A stretch of 64,000 nucleotides of DNA from Vitrella brassicaformis (lineage: Eukaryota; Sar; Vitrellaceae), in contig CDMY01000375.1 in NCBI GenBank assembly GCA_001179505.1, positions 1,341-65,340 of the forward strand. The letters run 5' to 3'. Each line of letters begins with the position of its first letter. The first letter of the stretch is position 1. The notes below the pieces were generated by a model, which did no database searches, had not been told where the DNA came from, and was given only the letters and a program-made list of their open reading frames with translations. Made by a program: the position numbers and the translations under genes. This document shows, piece after piece, positions 34,740 to 44,998 of this stretch.

Positions 34740-37069
34740 TCATCCATCCACCGCCCCCCAAGACACATCCCACCCTGTCAGTGGGTTCAGCCCCGCTCTT
34801 GCCATGAGGTCTGGACGCATCGCTCGAAAGCTGACGGTCTCCAGACCTCTGACATCCAGGAGGCTGCATATGTCGCTGGCAGATCTTGCACACACACAAC
34901 CGAGACACGAGTGGAAGGAAGTGAGTTTTGTTCCGTTTGTTAGCATCTTCATTCAGATACCTATGCACACATTCAGGTCCTTGATTGAGGGATAGATATC
35001 TCCACCCAGCCACAGGCCACGGCTGCCCCGAATCAGCGAGAAATACACCTTCTCCATCGCCACCCCTCCCCCAATGGCCAGCAGGATCGATTGCACGAAG
35101 TGCACGTCGACGGCCTTCCAGACACTCAGTTCATTGATGCCGGTCATGCAGCTGTAAGCAGCCGCCCCGCTTCCCACCCCACGCTGCTGTCGAGGACAAG
35201 GTGGGAGCTGTCGGCGACGATCGACAATGGCAGGTAGTTGAGAATGGCCGGCACACATCGGGCAGGGGAGGGCTCGGGCAGAAGCCATTTGCGTCCTCAA
35301 GGCAGAACTTGGCCGCCCTGGGAAACGTCAGCCGCCTGGAGACGTCGGTCGCAGCTGAGGACGGCTGGCGGAAGAGAGCTAATTGGAAGAGAGAGTGCGC
35401 ATCTTGCGCGTCATGCAGATGCTGCGCTCTCAGCTTCCACAGGACGCCCGTGGCTTCATTCCCGAGCTTAACGAGGCTGTCTCTTACAAACATTGACGTG
35501 CTTGCGGGGAGGTACATGAGCACGTCAAAGTTGAAAGAGAAGCGGTCGTTGGCGATGGAGATAGTGGGGCCGGCAGCGAACGTGCGGGAGAACGACTGGA
35601 TGGCGGCGAGAAGGGGCAGAAAGGAGCCGTCGACTCCATCGAAAGCGTCGATGTCGAAGTCGATAGTGACATCGATTGACGAGCGACGACAGCCGCGTGC
35701 CAGCATGACGGCCTGAAAGGGAAGAAAAAAGCGAAGCATGCAAAAAGAAATGGAAGCGTGCACTTTCTCCTTGCATACCTCCAGCCGGTCGAATGCCTGG
35801 CGCATCTGGACGGTATCTCAAAAAACACGCACAGTGCCGATCGTCTTGAGATGGCTTAGAGGCGCCACCAGCCTGCCCCCCCTCTCTCGTGGCCAAAGGC
35901 AGGCGCTCAAGCAGCTCTGCCTTCTTGTTGGCTGTGGATGACGAGCCAATTCTCGTAATTGTGGTTGACAATCGGAGAAAGGCACTCGTCATCTCCCCAT
36001 CACAACCAGGGCCGCTCACGTCGATCAAAGACGGCATCAGCCATCTGTCGGCCAGGGAACGGTGGGCTTGTAGAAGGCCTGAGATCGATGTAAGGGCCGG
36101 AAGGCGTGTGCGGGCGCCGGCAGGGGGGAAGGGAACGACGGGAGGTGCTCTAAATGGTCCCGGCCGTACTGGCATGGGCACCCTCTCAAATGAGACGGCT
36201 TTGAGCGATGCTCCTTGGATTCCCGACCCCTCTTGTGCCGCTGCCTCTGCCCGACCTGCCGCTTGGCCAGCAACGAAAGCCACCAGAGCGGCGAGGCCCC
36301 ATTCCGGAAAGCCGCCAGGGTGCCGCGTCATGATGGTGGAGACGTTGATGGCAAGCTGTCCCAGCTGTCTCGCGCGCTGCGGCAGCATTCTGCCCCAGAC
36401 CTCCACGCCTTCGTGCGTCGATGCGTCGATGATCAGGCGCGTATGCAGCTTGCAGCTTGCACACTTGTTCCAGCACGGAGGGACAGAGGCGGGAAAGGAC
36501 GAACAGGGGAGAGGGCAGGTAGGCAAGGACGTTGATGACCAAATCAGGCTGAAAGACAGACGGAAATGTCGGCTGTGTCACCATGTCAACATGGATAAAG
36601 ACATACCAGCAGAGGCGCTCCCTCCGGTGCGTTGTTGGCCTCTCCAGCTGCAGCTGCGTTGCTGCTGGTCTCCCCACCAGCAGCAGGGGCTGTGGTTGAG
36701 GCAGCATGACAAAGCTCAGGGGCTACAGCGGGGGCATCAGGGGCTGTGGTTGAGGCAGGTGCAGCAGAAGTAGCAGCATGAGACGACTCAGCGCTTGCAG
36801 GCGTAGAGCGCGGTGCTGTTGGTGTGTTGCCTTCGGTGCTGGCCTGCAGGGCTGCATGATGGCTCAGTACTGCTGTAGCGGCAGTGGCAGGTTGTTCTGC
36901 CTGCAGTCACGACAAAACCATGGCAAAACTACAGTAAGCTGTGGCCTCGTTGCTGCTCCTCTCAACATCTTGATACCTCGTCGTCATCGTCATGCCGGCG
37001 TGACTCATACTCGAGCACGTTGCGGAGTGGGACGGCTGGCGAGGGGCTCTCGAACATGGCAGCCATCAT
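34740..37069 (-). CDS. F-box/LRR-like protein interrupted by a 7-bp duplication
   Basis: Exons 37069-36977, 36900-36607, 36548-35869, 35816-35779, 35712-35255, 35151-34969, 34884-34740. Total length is a multiple of three only if one copy of the 7-bp repeat at 36445-36458 is ignored, giving about 627 residues. Order: short acidic start (RRHDDDDE); Ala/Thr/Ser-rich low-complexity linker; a hydrophobic F-box-like segment (LVINVLAYLPSPLFVLSRLC); then leucine-rich segments (LIIDASTHEGVEVW, LPALTSISGLLQAHR, LLDVRGLETVSF). As assembled, the frame shifts after CKLQ. All other splice phases agree, so the break looks recent, allelic or an assembly error. The start is uncertain: upstream sequence encodes a near copy of the Ala-rich linker. 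Function unknown. Confidence 0.5.
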
Positions 37070-37254
37070 CACACCACGAGCGGCCTGAGAGAGAAAACAG
37101 ACGGATGAAAATGTACGAATCCCCTTTTCTGCGATGGGGCTTACTCGGCCGGTCGATTCTTGCCCTTCAGGGTCATCCACTCCGGCAGCTGCTGCCGCTG
37201 CTGGTCTTCCCACCAGCAGCAGCCGCAGCAGCAGTAGCGGCAGCATGACGAGGC

Positions 37255-39153
37255 TCAGCGCTTGTAGGCGTGGAGCGCGGTGCCTCCGGTGCTGGCCTGC
37301 GGGGCTGAATGATGGCCTGCGGACCTGCATTGGCGTAGCGGGATGGCGAAAAGGACACCGAAATATAAAACGCAGGCGGCGATCGATGCCTGCACCGCAC
37401 CCACAGACACGCCAATGAATGAGACACCTGGACGCAATCCCATGAGATGAGGTGTGTATTTCTTTGTGTGTGCACCAGCAGCGTCCTCCGTCCTCTGATC
37501 TGCTCTGCCGTCGGCCTTGTCCGTTGACCCCTGATTGCCCCCATCGCTGCCTCCCCCGTGCGACCGCCCTCTCTTATTGCTGCCGAGACTCAGGTGCTGC
37601 ACCGTTGAAGGCTGGGAGGGAAGGGGAGGGGTGGCGGTGTACTCGTAGCGATCGTCCTGCGGCGGGTACACGTAGGGCAGCAGCTCCAGGCGGGGTCTGA
37701 TGGCCGCGGGGCTCTCCAGCCATGGCCCCGCCCACATCGAGATGAGGGTGTTTGGCGGCTTGACCATAAAGAGGCCCAGGCCGCCAATCTGAACCAAGAT
37801 GGACATGGTTTGGTGTGGTGTGGGGGATGGTGGATGGGGTGTTTGCCTTTTCGTTGTGTGCGGTGATGAAGCTCATGTCTCTGTGACGATCCATGAGGCC
37901 CGCGAGCTGCTGCAGTTTTGAGCTAATCACACCCAGCTGCTGCACTCCAAATGACACAGACAGACAGACAGACAGACAGAGATCATGTGTCTGTGACGTG
38001 ACCCTTCAGCTCCCTCGTGAGCACTGCCTGCGTATCTGACCTCTGTTGCTGTTGCGATGTCAGGATCCTCCTGCAGCTTGATCTTGAGCATCGAAAAACG
38101 CCGCTGCGCATGGCCCGGGAAGGCCCTCACGTACCTGCCCGGTCACGACATTCATGTGTGGTGTCTTCATCAGCCACCTGTGTCTCTGTCTCACTCACCG
38201 GGTGGCCATGTCGAGTGCGAAGAGGTCTCCCGCCTTGTCTCCCACACTAAACACCCTGCTGACATCCGGGCGCCGTGCCAGCTCCTCTGTGAAGGTCAGG
38301 ACCTGCACAAAACAGATCAGGAGACATCGCATCGATGGACACACATGGGGGGACGAAGGAATGGCTGGCTGCACACATGGGGATGGGTCTCTCTGCATCT
38401 TATCTTGTTCACCCACCTTCCACGCGATGCCGTGTGGCTCCATCGGCACGCCCCTCCCCGTCCCTCTGTCCCTGGCGCTGTAGATGACGATGCCGTGCTC
38501 CTGCAGATAGTCTGCTAGCCACGGCACCGCCACCAGGCACTGCGCCACCCAGCCTGCCAGCCAGCACAACAGAAGACGCGTCACAGTGGCCACTTGTCCC
38601 TCCCTCCCTCCCTTCCTCCCCTCACCCTTGCCGCCGTTTGTTATGATGGCCACCCGGCCGCCCTCGTCCAGCACCTGATGGAAAACCGATATGGCCTCCT
38701 TGCCGTAGTTGGAGAGGGTGGCACTGACGGCGGCGATCTCCTCGGCGTCTGCCTGAGTCTTGGGGACCTGCCCCTTCAGCCAGCGCAGGAAGGCGCGGTG
38801 GCCCTTGATCCACGTCGTCGGGAACAATGTGTCGTCCCTGACACGCACAACATGGAGACCTGAGCACGGACGCCACCTGACTGCACTTTTTCACCAGTCA
38901 ACATGCCAGTCAAAAATGAAGAAAATCCCCTCGGACCTTCCTGTGCGGCGCGCGAGCTGTTGCAATTGGGGCCGCTGGTGGGAGAGCTCAAACGGCCTCT
39001 GCAGCAGGCCTCCCGAGTCGCGGTGGTGCTCCTGGCAGGCTCTGGGGGCTCTGGGTGGCCGCTTCCCCCCTGATCAGCTATGCATAATTCTGAATTGGGG
39101 CCCGACTCTTGGCCCGAGTTGTCGGAGTCGTCGATCCCCGGCGGCGGTGCCAT
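37255..39153 (-). CDS. HAD-like (haloacid dehalogenase superfamily) protein
   Basis: Seven exons in phase: 39153-38937, 38859-38626, 38553-38417, 38302-38199, 38134-38041, 37939-37847, 37788-37255, about 470 residues. A hydrophobic strand ending in RDDTLFPTTW corresponds to HAD motif I (DxDxT; the first Asp is preceded by Arg, so the nucleophile position is unclear). VAIITNGGKGWV fits motif II (Ser/Thr at strand end) and VFSVGDKAGDLFAL fits motif IV (GDxxxD). A conserved-looking block near 310 (GLGLFMVKPPNTL) follows. The C-terminus may contain a membrane segment encoded partly by a dispersed repeat. Activity and substrate cannot be assigned. The intron 37789-37846 has a GC donor. Confidence 0.65.
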
Positions 39154-39550
39154 CGATCCGTCAGCGGGGGCTGTGCGTGGCCTTCTCACAGGCACAATCA
39201 ATTGGTGGCCGGTGGAAGAAGGTCCTTGGATATTGCGAGCTTGGATCGGAAGCGAGCTCGCAGAGGGGAAAGAGAAAAAGAGGAATAAAATCTGCGTCGT
39301 TTGCCTCACACCGCATCGGTTGACGTCCACGCGCGCATAAACGAGTGTAAGAAGGAAATGACCGTTGATGCATGTATCTGCGTACACGTGTGTGCGTGCC
39401 CGTGTGTGTGTCCGTCAGGCGCAGCGTATCTTTGCTTATCGGCGCTGGCCGCCCCTCATTTGTCGTACACCGATTGCCTGCCTGCGTGGGTGAGTGCGCC
39501 CTGGTTGGTGCGCGTTGCGGTGTGTTGGTGTTGTGTTGACAACCGGCGCG
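39154..39550. promoter_or_regulatory. Shared upstream region of a divergent gene pair
   Basis: 397 bp between the HAD-like (-) and NOT3-fusion (+) starts. TTGCGAGCTTGG and GCGAGCTCGCAG sit within 39233-39263, so both orientations of the recurrent motif are present. Confidence 0.5.
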
Positions 39551-42500
39551 ATGTCGAAGAAGTTGCAGAGTGAGATAGAGCGCGTGTTGCGGGACATCAA
39601 GGTGCACGTGGAGCAGTATGACGAGAAGTTTGACGAGCTGCGGCAGTTCAACAGGGAGCGCTTCATCAACTGCGACAAAATGAAAGACGAAGCCAAGAAG
39701 GAGGTGAGGGGTCACCTCACACGTGGCACACACACATACACACACAGACACACGCAAGGGCATAAGGCAGGCAGGCAGGCTGGCCGGTGGCAGACACAGG
39801 GAGGCATAGCGCGACTCGTACAGGCATCGCATTCGTGTGTTGTGTGCATCCCCCCGCTCACCATGTGTGTGCAGCAACTTCGCGGCAAGAAGCATGCGAT
39901 TCGTACGACCACGCTTGAGCTGATGGACGTCAAGCACGTGTTGGACGGCCGTGGCCGCATTGAGGGCGAGCTCGAGAATCTGCTGCGGAAGCTGCACCGG
40001 CTGGGTCAGCAGGTCAAGGACTGGCTCAACCAAAACGATGTCAGGGACAAAGACTCACTCGAGCAGTGGAAGAAACAGGTAGGTACCTACATATATCGGC
40101 ACATACACATACACACGCACATACACACACACACACCCTTCGGCATGTGGATGGAATGTGTGTGTGTGTCAGCTTGAGGTGCGCTACAAACGTGGCAAGA
40201 TCTTCTATCGCAGCGGCGAGATCAGCGAGGTCGACATGTCTGGCGAGGGAGAGGTCACCGAGCACCAGAAGTGGATCGAGGACTACATCAGGAGGCTGGG
40301 CGACCAAAACGACCTCTTCGAAGCTGAAATCGAAGCCTCCAAGAAGAAGAAGGTCAGCCAAACCCAACACGCGCTCAATGCACAAACAGGCTGTGTGTGT
40401 GTGTGCAGAGTGCCGATTGTGAGCGTGTGGAGCAGTTGAAGGCCTTCACTGAGCTCCACCGCAGCCACATGCAGAAGCTGGAAGAACTGCTCAGGCGAAT
40501 CCGAAACGGAGACCTCAGCTCAGACGTACGCAATCACATCGCCCACACACTCTCGCCCTAGCCACCGACCCACCTGTGTGTCTGTCTGTCTGTCTGTCTG
40601 TCTGGCAGAGCGAGATGGAGAAGTTGGGTGAGTTGCAGGAGGAGCTGCGGGACTATGTCGAGAATAACGACTCCCTCGACATCGTCGCCATGTGTGACGA
40701 CCTCTACGCCGACCTCGGCCTCGAGGACATGCCATGCGACATGGACAAGGACGGCTCTGACACCGTCGGCGACCCCCTCACCGACGTCGGCACTCACGAC
40801 GAGCCCATGCGCCTGTCGTCCATCGAGATCGACAACAATGAGGCCGCCTGGGAGGCTGGCGCTGAGCCCATGGCCGACCACCAGCCCCACCAGCAGCAGC
40901 AGCAACATGACGATGAGGGCGACAAGGCCGTCACTACTACTGCTGGCGAGCAGCGTCAGGCCAAGCGGCCGAAGAAGGGCGGCAAGGGGGCGTCCAAGGA
41001 CAAGGGCGAGGCCACCAGCAGCACGAGCGCTGTTTCGCCGGCTGCTGTCACGCCCAAGGCCAGCCTCGCCGCCACTCTCCTGGGCAAGGCCGAGCGAATC
41101 GACCACAGAGATAAGGAGGCCAAGAGCGACTTGGACAGCAACGAGTCGCAGCCCTCCCAGTGGAAGCCCAAGGCGACTCCTGAGCACCCTGTCATCCTGC
41201 CCTCGCTCGCCCCAGCAGCGGCACAGCAGCCACCCGGCAGCAAGAGGAAGGGCGACAAGACAGACACCCACACCCACACCCACACGCACAGGAAGGCCTC
41301 CGGTGACAAGTCGGCCACCAAGCACCCCTCCAGCACCAAGCAGCCCCCCGAGGTCTTCTCTCCCTCGACCTTCCCTCTGCTCCCATCCGCCACCCCGCGC
41401 TCTTTCTCCTCCACACGAGGCGGGGAGGGCTTCGCCTCGTGGGTGTCGGCGGCCAAGCAGGCGAGCGGGGAGCGGTCTGAGGCGTCGAGCGTCGAGTGTG
41501 CCATGTCCAGCACGTCGAGCCTCTCGGGGCCGGGGCAGACAAGCGCGGCCGTTGCTGCCGCCGCCGCTGCTGCTGCTGCTGGGGGCGGTGGTGCCGAGAA
41601 GGTTGGGGGGAGGAGGGGAAGTTTCAATGACACTAAGAGGGCGTCGGACACGGTAAGACGACCAGCGAGGAAATAAGCCATGCACCATGAAGCGCGTCAT
41701 TATTTCCTTGGTCTCCTGTTTGTGGTCAGGTCGGTTCGTCTGTGTCGTCTCAGCAGCACATGGCGGTCGATGAGCGCGAGACCCTTGTGTCGATGGGCTT
41801 CGCCAGCGATGCCGTCGACCGAGCCCTGATGATGCACGCGGGCAATTTTGACGACGCTCTCAACCACCTCATCCACACCAACCAGTCGCCCAAGATTCAC
41901 GAACCACCCACCCCACCACAGTCACAGCCAAGCGCATCAGCGGCTGATGAGCCAGCCCCCATGGAGCCGCCCCCACAATCACTGCCCACAGAGCTCGCCG
42001 AGGCAGCTGAGTCACCAGATAAGGATGCTGGGGCGCCCAAGGCAGATGGTGACGGTGACGAGATCATGGAGAGGGAGAGCGAGAGGGCGAGTGAGGAGGA
42101 GGTGACGATAGGGGAGGACTGGAAGGCGGTGGGCGAGGGGCAGCTCTCCCTGTCCAAGGGCACAAGGCTACGCATCCAGGAGCGACACAGCTCCGGATGG
42201 ACCTTCGGGCAGCTCGTCCGGCCAGACGGCTCTCTCGACGACCGGCCCGACTCGTCTGGCTGGTTCCCCGACTTCCTCACCCAGCCTCCCCCTCCCCCCT
42301 CTCCACCCCGGTTGAACCCACACCCCCACACCCACCCACCCCCACCCACCACAGACAACCAGAGAGCCGGTGGCCCACCCACTTCCAGCTCGCCCGTGTC
42401 CACGGCTGCTGCCGTGCCCATGGTCACGGCATCCTCCCTGCTGCAGCGCGGCCTGGTGCTGCAGGAGCGGGTGCACATCCCCAAGGTGCACCCGACGGAC

Positions 42501-44371
42501 GAGGGCCGGTCGGCCGATGGATCGCCGGACGCCTCAGGGTCGGCCGCTGGTGTGAGGGGTGGGGGAGGAGAGGAGGGATCCGACTCGACCGACCTCGGCT
42601 CGGCCACCAGCACCGTCCGTAGCGTGTCGACGCTCACTTTGGGGCGGGGCGGCGGCGAGAGCGTGGATTTTGATGTGTGGCAGACGGTGAGTATCGAGTC
42701 GTCCAACGAGGGAGGAGAGGGCGTCGTGGTTGGGGAGGGCGGCACTGCTGCTGGTGCTGCTGCCAGTGGAGGTGGAGGTGGTGGTGGTGAAGGGGGTGTG
42801 TTGGAGGTGCGTGAGGTGTACTGGGACTGGGCGGGCGAGTACGGCGACACCGCCACGCAAAACCTGCACTTTTCCAAGGGCGAAAGGGTAAGTCTGTCTG
42901 ACACACGCACAAGCCACCCACAGTACAGTGGGGGTAGCATTAGTTCTTATGCATGTGCTTGTGTGCTATCTATCAGGTTGAGATAATCGTTCGGCATCGC
43001 TCGGGCTGGACCCACGGCCGCATCGTAGGAGAGCCAGACCGGTGAGTGAGCGGTGACACGAAATATAACGACGGGTGCGTTGCTCTCACTGCTCCGTCCG
43101 CCGATGTGTGTGTGTGTGTGTGTGTGTGTCAGCATCGGTTGGTTCCCCGACTTCATGCTCACACCCATTGAGGATGTCGAACGCGAAATGAGAGATAAGA
43201 AGGTAACACCAGTGCACACAACAAACAAACAAACAAACACTGCCCCCCATCCCAACACGCCATCTCTCATCATTTCTTCATTCCCTCAGGGCGACGGTGC
43301 GAGTGACGTCGACCACGACGAGGCGCGCAAGGCAGCGTCGCCCCCCAAGCGGCTGTTTTTCCACCCACCAGACCCCCACCAGCCGACACACCACACAAAC
43401 CCTCTCGGCCTCGGTCTCGGGGTGGGCGTTGCGCGCCACAATCACACACACGGCCACCGGCTTTCGTCCTTTACGCTGCCGCGGGGCGTCATGGAGCAGC
43501 CACAGGACAGCCCTGAGGGCCAAGGGGGGTCGGGGGGACCCACACCGCCCGGTGAGTAGTAGGTGGCATGACCGATGCACAGACAGACATGCAGGAGAGA
43601 GAGTGCATCCATGCGTTTGTCTTGTCTCGTGGGTGATGTGCAGGGTCGATGTGGTCCCTGGGCACCCCTCTGCTCACCCCCTTGACGACCAACGCCGGGG
43701 CCCTGACGGACAGGAGCCCAGCACCAGCAGCAGCAGGAGCAGGAGGGTCCCGTCTGCAGGCGCCCCCCTCCGGGACATCTTTGTTCCAGACGCAGCCCAG
43801 CCTCATTCGCGGCCATGTGGAGGGGACCGCCGGCCTGACCGCCTCATTGGATGCCGAACGGCACGACGGCAGCGAGCATCAATGGACACTCAGCCACTCA
43901 CGGTCCTCTCTCAGGGTAAGCAAGGGAGGGAGGGAGGCGCCATTGCTGCATCTTCCATTCTTCTGCCCCGTTTGTTTGGTCAGTCTGGCGATGGTCCTGG
44001 GAGCGAGCGAGATCTCTCCCACCACCCTTCCCCCGGTGCACTGCGTCCGTCATCCTCGATTGCCATGGCGTTTGGGAGCGGCCGGCCTGCGGGCGTCCTC
44101 GTCATAAGTGGGAGGGGGGTTTGGTCGGAGCGGACAATGACGTTGCCGGGATGGTCCAGCGATAAGACCAAGTGAGAATGCGATGAAGGAGTGGATGGCA
44201 CAATTGGATCGATGGATGCACTCACTGCACGAACACTGGATGGGGTTTCGTGTGCTGTGTTGTGCTGTGCTGTGTGCTGTCAGTGCGAAGATCCCGGATG
44301 AGAACCCGTGGCGCATCTCTGCGGTGAAGGAGCATGAGACGGACACCATGGATGGCACAAGCAACGCCTGA
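39551..44371 (+). CDS. NOT3-like N-terminal domain fused to UBA and two SH3-like domains
   Basis: Twelve exons in phase: 39551-39703, 39875-40078, 40173-40352, 40409-40525, 40609-41652, 41730-42887, 42977-43041, 43133-43202, 43290-43551, 43644-43915, 43984-44171, 44284-44371, about 1266 residues. Residues 1-218 match the coiled-coil NOT3/NOT5 N-terminal domain of the CCR4-NOT deadenylase (MSKKLQSEIERVLRDIK, LHRLGQQVKDWLNQNDVRDK, HQKWIEDYIRRLGDQNDLFE). After a disordered linker come a UBA domain (about 577-615: LVSMGFASDAVDRALMMHAG), an SH3-like domain (about 693-745, ending SGWFPDF) and a second one (about 925-985, ending IGWFPDF). The C-terminal NOT box of canonical NOT3 is not seen. A link between mRNA decay and ubiquitin or proline-rich partners is inference. 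The fusion depends on the 41653-41729 intron being real. Confidence 0.8.
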
Positions 44372-44998
44372 CGGGGCCGCAATGCCTGCGCGCCTCTGCC
44401 TGCCTGCCTGAGACAGACAGTGACGTGACATTTGATGAACACCCCAACCCAATGTTTGCCGTGCATGCTCATGCATGCCTGTCAGTCAGCTATGCTCCGT
44501 CTCAGCCAAGTCAAGTCACGGAGGGGAGGGAGAGATTGAGGAGAAAGGGCTGGGCTGTGTGTGGCCCTCCCTCCTCTCCCTCCCTCCCTCCCGAGTGGCA
44601 GACAGAGACCGACCTGCTGGCTGGCTGTGTGGCTGCATCCATCCATCCATCCATGTGTGTGTCTGGGTGAGCGAACCGAACGAGGGATTGAGCGGATGTT
44701 CACTGGCCTTGTCTTGTGCATGTGGAGTAGGGATGGGATGGCGCGGGTGGGTGGGGGTGATTGATAGGTGGACCCAACAATGGCCTGCCTGCCTGCATTT
44801 TGACACTGACGTGATGCGCGTGAGGTGAGTGCAGTGCAGTGCACACAGGCGGAGGGAGGGAGGGAGGGTGAGGGAGTGGAGTGACCTCAAGAGTCATTTA
44901 AGGCCCAGACACCCACACATCTCCCTCGCTGGTCATTCATTCACCTACACCTACTGCCCTGCCACCCATCCCATCCGTCCATCTCGTGATTGATCTAG
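44372..44998. other. Intergenic region between convergent genes
   Basis: No gene seen; GGAG, CATC and CTCC simple repeats and probable 3' UTRs. Confidence 0.45.

Noticed and set aside
42534-42940. Long antisense frames opposite the NOT3-fusion gene
   Set aside because: Shadow frames of a GC-rich coding exon; the sense frame has SH3 and UBA signatures and correct splice phases.
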